A DNA stretch of 64,000 nucleotides from DASRLE01 sp963825315 (GCA_963825315.1 CAWGST010000005.1:62001-126000), one strand, 5' to 3'. Shown: positions 27,057-36,203, counted from the stretch's first letter. The notes: a model not told the origin generated them from the sequence alone. Numbers and translations: made by a program.

Positions 27057-28423
27057 GCCGCCACCTTTCCACTGGTGACAGTGGGCTTTGTGTCCAGCAG
27101 TTTGCCAAGGCCAACAGAGATACGCGCCTTGTGATCGGCATAGTGCCGGGCAGTCGTGGTAATGTCAGAGTGGCGCAAAAACCGGCTGGCCGCGTAAATG
27201 CCGTGCTCGGTTGCAATCAGTGCGCCGATTTCCTTTCGCATTTCATGCAGTGGCTTGTTCACCTTCACACCCTTTGAGCGCAACCATTCGTTGAGCCGGT
27301 CAAACACCGGGTCGCAACGGTAATACGGGCGGGCGGAATTATTGCGTGGCGGGCGGTCACTGGCGATTATGAACTGTGATTTACCGGCAGGCATAAACTG
27401 CTTCAATTCGGCCAATACTTCCGCGTCAATCGTGATTTCCCCGGCGCTGTCGTGTGTTTTCAAATGAAGCCATTCGGTTTCTTCCAGCCGGATAATGTTG
27501 TTGTGCCAGTCCACCATATCCCATTCGGCCAGATCAATCTCGCCCTTGCGCATACCGGCAAACAGACCCAGCAGAAATGCCTTATAGACTTCCGGCTCTT
27601 TCGTCTTTAACCCCTCTTTGGCGTCGGCAATGAGCGCCTGAGCGTTCACCTTGGAAACGTATTTCATGCTGCCCGCGTCAAACAGTTCCACGCCGTCAAA
27701 CGGCAAAGGCGAGGGAAGTTGCACACCCTTGAGGCGCTTTTGTATGTCCCGGCTGAAAAGGCTGCGAGCACAACGAACGTAACTGTTTGCCGTGCGTTTG
27801 GCAGAGGCAATGGCAACGGGGGAATGGCCAGCTTTCTTTATCCGGCGTTGCTGCCACTCCGTCACGCGGGCGGGCGTGAGGCGTTCCAAGCGCACACTGT
27901 CAATTCGCGCCGTCCATTTCTGGTTTCCGCCGTGCCGGTAGTCAAACTTGGAATCGTCGCCTTTGACGCCAAACACTTCCGCAACGACCGTGCGCAGACA
28001 GTTTTGGTAATTCAAAAAGGTTCGCTGTCGAATTTGGCCAGTGGCTTGCACCGTTTTGAGATAGTCGCCCACGGTGAGATTGAGCCGGGCGGTGGCTTCC
28101 GACTCCGGCTTGAACTTGGCGAGCGTGGCGGGCCAGCCGTTGGCTTGCAGGAAGGTGTAAACGTCTTTGGCCTTTTTCGCGGCGTTAGCTTGAATCGGTG
28201 TGCCCAGGTTGAACCAACTTTCCCCGCCGTCTTTCTTCAAGCGGATTTGCCAGTCTGGAATTTCAACCACCTTGCCGGTCGCCCGGTCAACGAAACTGCG
28301 CTTCCGCAAACGGGAGAACCAGTAATCCCGATGCGTCTTTGGAAGGTGCCGGATGGTTTGCTGTCCCCTTTCTGTCCCCTTTCTGCTGTTTTCAACTGTT
28401 TGTATGTCGCTCTTTGCGTTCAT
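27053..28423 (-). CDS. Tyrosine recombinase/integrase
   Basis: A 456-residue site-specific recombinase. The N-terminal arm-binding part (to about 100) and the SAM-like core-binding domain (about 105-200, TVGDYLKTVQATGQIRQRTF) precede the catalytic domain. The active-site residues are visible: R in LFAGMRKGEIDLAEW, H and R in LHEMRKEIG, H in FLRHSDITTT and the nucleophile Y in ARHYADHK. It should integrate the element into the tRNA-Arg 3' end, in line with the 48-bp att repeats. It is adjacent to attR, 88 bp away. AAAGG lies eight bases ahead of its ATG. Confidence 0.95.
   Translation of the reverse strand: MNAKSDIQTVENSRKGTERGQQTIRHLPKTHRDYWFSRLRKRSFVDRATGKVVEIPDWQIRLKKDGGESWFNLGTPIQANAAKKAKDVYTFLQANGWPATLAKFKPESEATARLNLTVGDYLKTVQATGQIRQRTFLNYQNCLRTVVAEVFGVKGDDSKFDYRHGGNQKWTARIDSVRLERLTPARVTEWQQRRIKKAGHSPVAIASAKRTANSYVRCARSLFSRDIQKRLKGVQLPSPLPFDGVELFDAGSMKYVSKVNAQALIADAKEGLKTKEPEVYKAFLLGLFAGMRKGEIDLAEWDMVDWHNNIIRLEETEWLHLKTHDSAGEITIDAEVLAELKQFMPAGKSQFIIASDRPPRNNSARPYYRCDPVFDRLNEWLRSKGVKVNKPLHEMRKEIGALIATEHGIYAASRFLRHSDITTTARHYADHKARISVGLGKLLDTKPTVTSGKVAA
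28358..28379 (+). repeat. 22-bp repeat near right end of element
   Basis: Identical to 20588-20609. It lies within the 5' coding part of the integrase gene, where it encodes KGTERGQQ on the minus strand, with an extra partial copy of ctgtcccctt-type text beside it. Confidence 0.75.
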
Positions 28424-28511
28424 TCGATTTGCCTTTCTTTGCTAGGTAAGTGCCTATGAATTACCGACAAAGGCGAAATTATGGAAAAAGTTAGAGACTG
28501 TCAAGGCTAGA

Positions 28512-28559
28512 ACTTCGGATCAGAAGGTTGCAGGTTCAAGTCCTGCCGGATGCGCCATT
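28512..28559 (+). repeat. attR: 48-bp direct repeat
   Basis: Truncated tRNA copy starting acttcggatcagaa; lacks the 5' half of the cloverleaf, so it is not a gene. Marks the right end of the element. Confidence 0.9.
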
Positions 28560-28737
28560 CAAAAAACCATTATTGTGAATGGTGTTTAAGAGCTTTCGCC
28601 TGATTGTCTGATTGTCAGAAAGAATTTCATAGAGCTCGTTCAAGTCAAATTCCAGCCCGAAGGTTCCGCGGATCCGGGATTAGAGCGTTTTAAATAAAAC
28701 TGTAGCCATTCCGTTGGGCCTGTGGTATAGGCAGTTC

Positions 28738-29169
28738 ATGCGAACTTTATCGTTGGACCTGCGCGAACGGATTTTGGCTTCCTATGACCTTGAAGAGGGG
28801 ACTCGCGTGGAGGTCGGCGATCGTTACCGGGTTTCGCTGGGCCTGGTCAAGAAGCTCTTGCAACAACGCCGACGGACCGGGGAGATCGGTCCGCGCCACC
28901 GTTTCTCCGGGCGCAAGCCGATGATCCTGGCGGCCCATCAGCGCCAGATGCGGACTCTATTGAATCAGAAGCCCGACCTGACCTTGAAAGAGCTGCGCGC
29001 CGGCTTGGAACTGGACTGTTCTCTGCCCGCCATCCACTACGTTCTGGCGAAGATGGGGCTGACATATAAAAAAAGACACTCCATGCCAGCGAGCAAGACC
29101 GTCCGGACATTGCGCGGGCGCGCCGCGCCTGGCGGCGTCGGCAAGGCGGTTTGGACCCGGCCAAACTGA
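28738..29169 (+). CDS. IS630 transposase, first frame (orfA)
   Basis: Encodes the N-terminal DNA-binding part: MRTLSLDLRERILASYDLEE, a helix-turn-helix with VSLGLVKKLLQQRRR, and LPAIHYVLAKMGLTYKK. The frame then enters a run of seven A followed by G at 29068-29075. Reading -1 from there gives KKKTLHASEQDRPDIARARR and joins directly to orfB. A programmed -1 frameshift or transcriptional slippage at this run is therefore likely, as known for IS630 elements; the orfA tail after the run is not family-like. ATG 28738 is preferred to the upstream start at 28714. Confidence 0.88.
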   Translation: MRTLSLDLRERILASYDLEEGTRVEVGDRYRVSLGLVKKLLQQRRRTGEIGPRHRFSGRKPMILAAHQRQMRTLLNQKPDLTLKELRAGLELDCSLPAIHYVLAKMGLTYKKRHSMPASKTVRTLRGRAAPGGVGKAVWTRPN

Positions 29170-29675
29170 TTTTCCTGGACGAATCGGGTGCCAAAACCAA
29201 TCTGACCCGCCTGCGCGGGCGCGCCCTGCGGGGTCAGCGTGTCCACGCCCAATGTCCGCAGGGCCATTGGCAAACCACGACCATGATCGGCGCCATCCGC
29301 CTGGACGGTGCCACCGCCTGCATGACCATCGAGGGGGCCACCGATACGGAGGTTTTCCGGGTCTATGTCGGCCATGTCTTGTGCCCGACGCTGCGCGCCG
29401 GAGATGTGGTCATCATGGATAACCTCTCCCCGCATAAAAGTGAGCCGACCCTTTCGCTGATCGCGCAGGCTGGAGCCCAAATCCTCTTCCTTCCAGCCTA
29501 TTCCCCAGACCTCAATCCCATCGAGCAAATGTGGAGCAAAGTCAAATCCCACCTGCGTACAGCCGAGGCCCGCACGCAGCCCGCTCTGCTCCAGGCGATT
29601 GCTTCAGCTTTGCAGAGTATCACGCCCCGGGATGCCATGAACTGGTTTGCCTCTTGTGGCTACAGTTTTATTTAA
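29070..29675 (+). CDS. IS630 transposase, second frame (orfB, DDE domain)
   Basis: The catalytic DDE domain, read in the -1 frame after the A7G run. An independent ATG-like start at 29151 is possible but would drop the ARARRAWRRRQGG part. The three catalytic residues are visible: D in LIFLDESGAK, D in VVIMDNLSPHK and E in DLNPIEQMWSKVK. The fused product would be about 312 residues, normal for IS630. All catalytic residues and ends are intact, so this copy looks active. The related miniature element at 10635-10787 could be moved by it. Confidence 0.88.
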   Translation, partial: KKTLHASEQDRPDIARARRAWRRRQGGLDPAKLIFLDESGAKTNLTRLRGRALRGQRVHAQCPQGHWQTTTMIGAIRLDGATACMTIEGATDTEVFRVYVGHVLCPTLRAGDVVIMDNLSPHKSEPTLSLIAQAGAQILFLPAYSPDLNPIEQMWSKVKSHLRTAEARTQPALLQAIASALQSITPRDAMNWFASCGYSFI

Positions 29676-29800
29676 AACGCTCTAGTCAGAACATTGCCGG
29701 CCAGTGCGGGCGCGACCGCGATGGCCAGCCGTAAAATAATTCCGATCACAGGCCAAAAGGTTTTATTCATGCGCAGTAGTGGTTTTGATTTCTTTATGTT

Positions 29801-32800
29801 TCAAGCTGGCAATTGAATGTCTGCAACGATTGATTTGATGATGCGCGTGCGCTCAAAAATGGCGCGGCTGGTTTTCTTGTCCAGCACCAGCGCATCCTGC
29901 CCTTGCGTTCTGCCGTCAGCAAATACAATCGTGAGGAACGGTTTTTCCGAGAGCCGATAGACGACCGGCACCTGGCAATAAGTAAAGGCGAGCGCGCCGG
30001 TTTTAACCCGGAGTTTCCGCTTGCCGCCGGCAACGTCGAAATAAGTGAACGTGCGCGGGGTCGGGAGAAATTCCTCCGCGCGCAGCAACCGCGGCTCGAA
30101 ATGGATCTGTCCCCGGCGAACGGCCACTCCCAGTTCACCAAACCGGCACAGGATGTCTTCCTTGACCTGCCCGGTCAGCCCCGGCTGCCGCGCGCCGGTG
30201 TGGGCTGGCGTGTGGGAATACGGATCCATCGGAAACGCGCCGTAGTTTTCCGGTGTCTTGAAATCACCGATGCCGGCGCGGATGTCGTGGTAACAATCCG
30301 CCAGCCCTTTCACGACTTGCTTCGGCGCTCCGGATTCCACCGCGCGGAAATATGATTCCTGCGCAGCGAGCAACAGCTTGGAAACCATGTGCCAGTATGT
30401 GCATCCCAATCCCTCGTAGCCGAAGAATGTGCCGGAGCGGCCGGTGAAGGATTCGTGGTCGAACAGCCGCTCAAAGATTTCCAGCACGAGCGCAGACTCG
30501 CGTTTGACGAGGCGGGTGTAGCGCGCGCCCGGGAGTTGGCCGAGGAGGCGGCGGATGTCGCGCGCGTTCGTCACCGTGGCGTTGAAATGAACACGCCCGG
30601 CGACATCGCGTTCGACGAGCTGCCGGTTGCCGTCGGCCAGGAGCTTCCGCAGCAACGCCGAGCGGCGCAGTTGCTTCACGGGGAGATTGTTCTTCTCGAC
30701 GAAGCGCGGCAGGCTGCGGTCGGGATACAGCAGGTAGCTGTGCTGGCCGGCGCGATACATCGCGCCATGCTTGAGCGCGGCGAGGAGTTTCAGCGATTCC
30801 CCGGCAGAGAGATGACCGGAACTGAGCGCCGCGACCTGGCCCTCGAGCATTTCGTAAAGCCGGCGGATGGGAAGCGCCTTCCGGTCTTCCAGTCGGATCA
30901 GGTTGTAGGCATGATAAAGTCCGTCAGGCCGCCGGTTGGCGTCAATGGAATGATTCGTCCAATCCAGGGCTGACGCGAAGAAATCGAGCAGTTGCCGGCC
31001 GGTGAGCAGGCTCTTGCGCTCGGAGAATCCGCCGGTGTAGAGCCGCTGGCGATATATGCTCCCGGCGTGGCCGAGGTCATCAACAATGCGGCGGCGCTGG
31101 TGATCCGTGATCTTTCCCGCGAGCATCCGGTGATGCCGCTTGAGCGTCTGGCTCACCGCATCCAGGAATGCGGCGACTTGGGCGGACAGGCTGAAGTTGT
31201 GGTCGGAGCTGGCGCGGAACAATTCGTGGCAGAAGGTCAGGTAGCGGCGCAGGTAATAGAGCGTGACCATCGAAGTGCCGTTGCCAACGAGGGCATTGTT
31301 CGCGTCGTTCCATTCCGGACGCTGCGTGTTCAGCCAGATGCCCGCGCCGGGAATAAAATTGGCAAATTTGGCCAGCAGCGAAATGAGGAGTTTCTCGGTG
31401 AGGTTGACATGGCGCACCCGTCGTTGGCTGTCCCAAACCAGCTTGCCGTCCGAACCGACCAGGCAAACACGTTGTCGTATAAGCTCGTCGAGGGCCGAAT
31501 CGAAGTCCACGGTTTCGCGCGGATTGTCCAGCAATTGCGCATAGGGCTTGATCCGGTAGGGAACATTGGCGAAGGAAAAAATTTCGCGTGTCAGAAAACC
31601 GCGCAGTACCGCCGGTTCGTGGCGCTCCAGAATTTCCAGCAACTTCAGGAGATAAATAATCTGATGGTCGCCCCAGTAGCCGATGTGCGACCACGGGTCG
31701 TGCGGGTCGGGCAATTCCCAGTCAATCCCGGCGCGTGTGATCCGATAAGGATTGTGACCGTCCGCCGTTGAGGCGTTGACAAATTTGCAGATCATGCCGG
31801 CGGCGAAGCCCGGAAAGGAAACCGCGAGCGCCTCCCAGTTTTGAAAAATATCACGCCAGTTGCCCTCGTAATTCATAATCCGCCGGCGATCCGGACCGCC
31901 AGGGGCGATGGAGAAACGGTTCCACGGACGGCTTGGATCGCCGTGTCGCCGGCTGAACGTGAGCGGAAGGTACTCCTGGCAAAGCCGTTCCAAATTGGCG
32001 TCGCCCGCCCGGCCGGCCAGCGCCAGCACCCGGTCGCGCCGCGCGCCCTTGCCGAGCTTGTGAAAAAACGCGATATGCCGGGCGGCGACGGCCTGATTCG
32101 CCTGGCGGACAAACGAGTACAAATCGCCGGCATCAATTTGGCAGCCGTCGAAAAAAATTCCGCCGCGCATTACGTTAAACAGGACGTTGCTGAAATGGCG
32201 GGCGTCACCCAGCGTCCGGGCCGTCTTCTGAAGGCCGTCTGCCCGGGCCACGATGCGCCAGAGTTCCTCCGTGCCTCGCGCGATGTCGGACTCAACTTTT
32301 CTTTGGAGCTGCACCGGCGAGCGCAACAGCCGTCGGAGTTTGGCCACCTGCGACGCGGATTGATCCACATCGGCGGCCATCATCCATTGTCGGCGCTGGC
32401 CCGCCCGCAGGACCAACTCGGATTCGATAAAATATGCGCCGCGTTCCGCGCGGACATCGGTTTCAGTCTTCAGTGGGAGGCCTTGGCGGAATTTGTCCAG
32501 TTGCACAAATGACAGCAGGACTCTTCGTCGCCGAATTCCGGCCGACCAGACAGTTGTGGCCCGGAGCGCTTCCGCCGGCTCCGGCTGGTCCACGGGGACC
32601 GAACTCAAAAGGAAAAGTCCCAAGCCGGACTCCGGCAGCAACTCATTTTTTTTATAGGCGTCGAGCAGCGTGCTTTTTTCGAGTTGAAATTGGCTGCCAA
32701 TGCCGCAGGGCAACAGGTTTTGCATGCCATCCAGAACCCGCACTTTGACTGCCCGGAGAGCGGAATTGGCCAGCGATGATCTCCGAACCCAGCCAAACTG

Positions 32801-33259
32801 TTCACTGCCGGCCCAGCCGTAACGGAAGGTCAGACCGAGTTCTTCGTTGATTTCTTCAAAGATGATTTTATTGCCGCGAAAATTCTTGAAGAGGTTGCGC
32901 CGGGTTTGATAAATGCCGCGACCCCTTTCGGAAAAGGGTTCCCACAAATAATTTTTGCCGCCTTTTTCAACGATGAGCATGGTCTTGGGACCTGCGGATT
33001 CCGGCGCGTCATGAATTTTGTCGTCGGTGTAATAAGGAAACAGCGCCAGATCAGGATGACGGCGGCCGGCCGTGAGCGCGCCGTTGCTGGAGATGAACAT
33101 CCAGTGATCCGCGCTGCTGACGATGCTCAAAAAAAACGGACGCATCCGATCATAATTCGCGATGCGATAAAATTCTTCGCCGTCCAAAACGACCTGCCGG
33201 CCTTCAATTTTATCTGCACCGGACCAGATGGGATTTCTGCCGAGGAAAAGATTTTTCAT
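29801..33259 (-). CDS. Large cytoplasmic protein, possible alpha/alpha-barrel glycosidase
   Basis: A 1152-residue protein without signal peptide. It begins NPIWSGADKIEGRQVVLDGE and contains NYEGNWRDIFQNWEALAVSF (about residue 465) and HDPWSHIGYWGDHQIIYLLK (about 520), reminiscent of six-hairpin glycosidases and GH94-type phosphorylases, where NYxGxWRDIFQNWE-like text precedes the catalytic region. Many long helices follow. It is the last gene of a set behind an MFS sugar transporter and a GH2/GH5-like enzyme, so a sugar-processing role is likely. Relatives are annotated as hypothetical proteins in Bacteroidota and Verrucomicrobia. I cannot assign an activity. Confidence 0.6.
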   Translation of the reverse strand: MKNLFLGRNPIWSGADKIEGRQVVLDGEEFYRIANYDRMRPFFLSIVSSADHWMFISSNGALTAGRRHPDLALFPYYTDDKIHDAPESAGPKTMLIVEKGGKNYLWEPFSERGRGIYQTRRNLFKNFRGNKIIFEEINEELGLTFRYGWAGSEQFGWVRRSSLANSALRAVKVRVLDGMQNLLPCGIGSQFQLEKSTLLDAYKKNELLPESGLGLFLLSSVPVDQPEPAEALRATTVWSAGIRRRRVLLSFVQLDKFRQGLPLKTETDVRAERGAYFIESELVLRAGQRRQWMMAADVDQSASQVAKLRRLLRSPVQLQRKVESDIARGTEELWRIVARADGLQKTARTLGDARHFSNVLFNVMRGGIFFDGCQIDAGDLYSFVRQANQAVAARHIAFFHKLGKGARRDRVLALAGRAGDANLERLCQEYLPLTFSRRHGDPSRPWNRFSIAPGGPDRRRIMNYEGNWRDIFQNWEALAVSFPGFAAGMICKFVNASTADGHNPYRITRAGIDWELPDPHDPWSHIGYWGDHQIIYLLKLLEILERHEPAVLRGFLTREIFSFANVPYRIKPYAQLLDNPRETVDFDSALDELIRQRVCLVGSDGKLVWDSQRRVRHVNLTEKLLISLLAKFANFIPGAGIWLNTQRPEWNDANNALVGNGTSMVTLYYLRRYLTFCHELFRASSDHNFSLSAQVAAFLDAVSQTLKRHHRMLAGKITDHQRRRIVDDLGHAGSIYRQRLYTGGFSERKSLLTGRQLLDFFASALDWTNHSIDANRRPDGLYHAYNLIRLEDRKALPIRRLYEMLEGQVAALSSGHLSAGESLKLLAALKHGAMYRAGQHSYLLYPDRSLPRFVEKNNLPVKQLRRSALLRKLLADGNRQLVERDVAGRVHFNATVTNARDIRRLLGQLPGARYTRLVKRESALVLEIFERLFDHESFTGRSGTFFGYEGLGCTYWHMVSKLLLAAQESYFRAVESGAPKQVVKGLADCYHDIRAGIGDFKTPENYGAFPMDPYSHTPAHTGARQPGLTGQVKEDILCRFGELGVAVRRGQIHFEPRLLRAEEFLPTPRTFTYFDVAGGKRKLRVKTGALAFTYCQVPVVYRLSEKPFLTIVFADGRTQGQDALVLDKKTSRAIFERTRIIKSIVADIQLPA

Positions 33260-33283
33260 CCGTAGGCGCGGCCGGGCGGCAAC

Positions 33284-34639
33284 TCATGGCCGCGAAGCAA
33301 CTTTGGCGGCTTTCCCACCCACATAAAACGGAATGTTCGCGTAGGCGGCTTTGCCGTGACCGTCGAACACATAAGCGAAGAGACGGTAAGCCCCCGACTT
33401 TGCCGGAGCTTTGACTTGCGCCTCGCCGTCCGCGCCCTGGGCCACCAGACCGGGCAAACGCCGGGGCTGGCGTTCAAAATCGCCGCCGGTGGACTGCGTG
33501 CGGCTTTCTTCCATGATTTCCCAGGAGTAAGTCAGCGGAACATTGGCGGGTGATTGCGCCAGCACTTTGGCGGCGTAATTCTGGCCCGGGTTCAGGCGAA
33601 CATTCTGATGGGCGGTTTTTCCATCCAGCCAAAAGCCTTTCAGTTGCGGACTACGGATCTCCGGCCAGTGGCCGTTCCAAAGATGTTGCATCACATCCAC
33701 GGTTTCGGTTTCCTCGCCGGATTCAAGAAACATTCCGAACCAGGTGGGCGTGCGTTCCTGCTTTTGTCCCCAGAGAAAGACATAGGAGCCAAGGCAATTC
33801 TTCGGGTCGGACGCGATGGCAATTCCATAACGCTTGCGGTAAAAATCCGCCTTGACCGAACTGTCATCCTCAATGGGCGCGCCCCATTCCGTCTTGCTGA
33901 CTTCCCAATGCCCGGTGGCACCCCATTCCGAGACCACATACGGCCCGTCCCAGCCGCTCTCGCGGAGTTCGCGGGGCAGGTTCACAATGTCGGCATAGGA
34001 CTGGACAGAAAGCAGGTCGAGATCCGGGGCGCGGTTTTTGATTTGATTCACCAACTCTTTGCTGATGCCCGCCAGCGAGGTGGTGGTGGGATGGTTCGAA
34101 TCCACCTGGTGGATCATTTTGGAAATGTCGTTGACCGCGTCCCAGACTTTTGGATTGTAAGAATTCAAATTCAATTCGTTGCCGATGTCCCACATGAGCA
34201 GCGCAGGATGATCCTTGAATTTGAGGACTTGGGCTTTTATCTCCGCCAGTTGCCTGGCCACGGCGTGGGTGTCGGAATAATCGAATCCCTGACGCTCCCG
34301 CGCCACATCCAAACCCATGGTGACATACAATCCGTTTTTTAGCGCGCGATCCAGAACCTGTTGCCCGGTTTCCCGGCCATTCTCCGTGCGCCAGGTGCGG
34401 AAGGAATTGCCGCCGTGCGCCGCCAGTTTCTCCTGATCACCAAATTCCAAGCCGGCACCCTTGATGAAAAACGGCTGATGGTTGACATAAAGCTGCCAGC
34501 GTCCATTCTCCTGGCGAACTTCCACCTTGGCGGGGCCGGTGATCCCCATGGTTTCCTGCGCCAGGCAACCAAAGGCAGCCACGGCACCGGTCAACAGCGC
34601 CAGCGGCCATTTTATCGTGATGTTGTTATTTTGATTCAT
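33284..34639 (-). CDS. Secreted GH2/GH5-like glycosidase
   Basis: A 451-residue protein with a hydrophobic signal (PLALLTGAVAAFGCLAQ, residues 12-28), then a TIM barrel of clan GH-A type: DIGNELNLN carries the acid/base E and YVVSEWGATGHWE the nucleophile E. Two beta-rich parts follow (KGFWLDGKTAHQNVRLNPG; AKSGAYRLFAYVFDGHGKAA). Family GH2 without sugar-binding domain or a GH5 relative are both possible; the likely substrate is a beta-glycan. I chose ATG 34639, which overlaps the MFS stop by 14 bp. It is the middle gene of MFS - GH - 1152-residue protein. Confidence 0.7.
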   Translation of the reverse strand: MNQNNNITIKWPLALLTGAVAAFGCLAQETMGITGPAKVEVRQENGRWQLYVNHQPFFIKGAGLEFGDQEKLAAHGGNSFRTWRTENGRETGQQVLDRALKNGLYVTMGLDVARERQGFDYSDTHAVARQLAEIKAQVLKFKDHPALLMWDIGNELNLNSYNPKVWDAVNDISKMIHQVDSNHPTTTSLAGISKELVNQIKNRAPDLDLLSVQSYADIVNLPRELRESGWDGPYVVSEWGATGHWEVSKTEWGAPIEDDSSVKADFYRKRYGIAIASDPKNCLGSYVFLWGQKQERTPTWFGMFLESGEETETVDVMQHLWNGHWPEIRSPQLKGFWLDGKTAHQNVRLNPGQNYAAKVLAQSPANVPLTYSWEIMEESRTQSTGGDFERQPRRLPGLVAQGADGEAQVKAPAKSGAYRLFAYVFDGHGKAAYANIPFYVGGKAAKVASRP

Positions 34640-36203
34640 AAATTGGTTCCTTTGGCAGCCGCTCCTGGCGCACCAGAATGTGTTCCAGTTCCTCCAGCGA
34701 TTTGCCCTTGGTCTCAGGGATGGCAAAAAACACGAACCCCAGCGCCGCCAGCGCCAGCAGGCCGTATCCGAGAAACGTGCCGGACGCTCCGAAGTGCGAC
34801 AGTTCCCACGGAAAAATCATCGTGACCGTCGCGCTCACGACCGAGTTCCAAAAGCCGACCAGCGAAATCGCCGCGCCGCGGTAGGCGTTGGGAAAGATTT
34901 CCGAAAGGAGCACCCACATCACAGGCCCCAGCGAAATCGCGAACGATGCCACAAAACCTATGATGGCATAAAGCACAAGCGCCGCCCGGATGTTCAGCCC
35001 GGCAGTGGCCAGCGGGTCGTGGAAGGGAGCCAGCCGTTCCGCGCCCAGCTTGCTGTCCAGATCAGCGAGAAATTCCTTGTCCGAGGCGAAACTCCTCCTC
35101 TCCAGCTTTTGCAGGTCACGGATCAAATCGTCCGGCATCTGGCTGGAGCGGAGAACCGCAAACGATTTTTCCGTCAGTTGATAATTGGAGTTGTAAAACG
35201 CCCCGGCGCAGGTCAGCAGAGACACCGCCATGCCGGCGGCGCCCAGCACCAGCAGCGGCTTGCGCCCCAGCCGGTCGATCAATCGGATGGCCACGAACGT
35301 CATGCCCAGGTTGACCAGTCCCACGATCACGGCCTGCTTGAACGCCGCGTTCGTGCCGCCGCCCGCCTGGGAAAAAATCGTCGGCAGATAGTAGAAAACC
35401 GCGTTGATGCCGGTGATCTGCTGGAAGAACGCAATCGTCAGGGCGATCAGCATGACGAACCGCATTTTCCGGCTGAACAACGCGCCCACGCCGGCGCCGG
35501 CGACGTGTTCCGCCGCATTTTGACGGATGCTGCGCAGTTCCTCCGCCGCGTGTTCGGCGCCGGCCACCTTCGTGAAAATGTTCCGCGCCTCGTCTTCGCG
35601 GCCCTTGCCGAACAGCCAACGCGGACTTTCCGGGACAAAAAACAGGAGGACAAAGTACACCGCCGCGGGAAAGGCCTCCACGCCCAGCATCCAGCGCCAG
35701 CAGTTTTCCCCAAGGCTCAAGAGGAAGTAGTTTGAAAAGAACGAGGCCGAGATGCCGATGACAATCATCAGTTGGTTAAACGAAACCAGACTGCCGCGCA
35801 GAGCAGACGGCGAGATTTCCGCAATGTAAACCGGCGCGATGAGGATGGCGCCGCCCACCGCGATCCCTCCGAGAATCCGCGACAGGACAAACACTGAAAA
35901 ATCTCCCGTCGTCGCCGAGAGCAGCGCCGAAACGGTGAACAGCAACGCCGTGAGCATCAGAACTTTTTTCCGGCCAAAGGCGTCACTCAAGAAACCGGCG
36001 AGCGCGTTTCCGCCCAGTGCGCCCCAGCCCAGGCAGCTCACGGCCCAGCCCAGTTTCAGGTCGCCACTGGTGCCGGCAAGCGTGAAATACTTCTTGATGA
36101 ACGGCACGGCGCCGGAAATCACCGTGGCATCAAAGCCCAAAAGAAACCCGCCCACCGCCACAATCAGCGCCACCGACACGGTGTATAATTTGCCTTCTTT
36201 CAT
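34626..36203 (-). CDS. MFS sugar porter
   Basis: A 525-residue transporter of the sugar porter family with twelve predicted membrane segments. Signatures are DAFGRKKVLMLT, RILGGIAVGGAI, PESPRWLFGKGRED, RLGRKPLLVLG and the C-terminal PETKGKSLEELEHIL. A polar insertion of about 60 residues (DDLIRDLQKLERRSFASDKE, after membrane segment 8) is longer than in E. coli GalP/XylE. Such insertions occur in verrucomicrobial and Bacteroidota members. It should import a monosaccharide by proton symport, and as first gene of the three-gene set it fits with the glycosidase downstream. Confidence 0.88.
   Translation of the reverse strand: MKEGKLYTVSVALIVAVGGFLLGFDATVISGAVPFIKKYFTLAGTSGDLKLGWAVSCLGWGALGGNALAGFLSDAFGRKKVLMLTALLFTVSALLSATTGDFSVFVLSRILGGIAVGGAILIAPVYIAEISPSALRGSLVSFNQLMIVIGISASFFSNYFLLSLGENCWRWMLGVEAFPAAVYFVLLFFVPESPRWLFGKGREDEARNIFTKVAGAEHAAEELRSIRQNAAEHVAGAGVGALFSRKMRFVMLIALTIAFFQQITGINAVFYYLPTIFSQAGGGTNAAFKQAVIVGLVNLGMTFVAIRLIDRLGRKPLLVLGAAGMAVSLLTCAGAFYNSNYQLTEKSFAVLRSSQMPDDLIRDLQKLERRSFASDKEFLADLDSKLGAERLAPFHDPLATAGLNIRAALVLYAIIGFVASFAISLGPVMWVLLSEIFPNAYRGAAISLVGFWNSVVSATVTMIFPWELSHFGASGTFLGYGLLALAALGFVFFAIPETKGKSLEELEHILVRQERLPKEPIYESK

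Larger units (their letters stand above)
20475..28559. mobile_element. Integrative element in tRNA-Arg, about 8 kb
   Basis: The 3' part of tRNA-Arg (20475-20522) is repeated at 28512-28559 with one mismatch in 48. Between them lie nine genes, almost all on the minus strand: integrase, an unknown 341-residue protein, an excisionase-like HTH, a DUF3631 helicase-like protein, small unknowns, a Sel1-repeat protein, a membrane protein and, in opposite orientation, a DUF5681 protein. There are no capsid, tail or conjugation genes. Gene content and size suggest a phage-satellite-like or mobilisable island. The integrase lies at the end far from the intact tRNA gene. Confidence 0.88.
28681..29684 (+). 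mobile_element. IS630-family insertion sequence
   Basis: The 1004-bp element has perfect 28-bp inverted repeats, 28681-28708 and 29657-29684. Both outer ends are TA, as expected for insertion into a TA dinucleotide. It holds the two transposase frames orfA and orfB. It sits 121 bp outside attR and so is not part of the tRNA-Arg element. Confidence 0.93.

Noticed and set aside
28512..28559. Second tRNA-Arg gene at the right end of the element
   Set aside because: Only the 3' half is present; the acceptor and D-arm are missing, so it is an attachment site.
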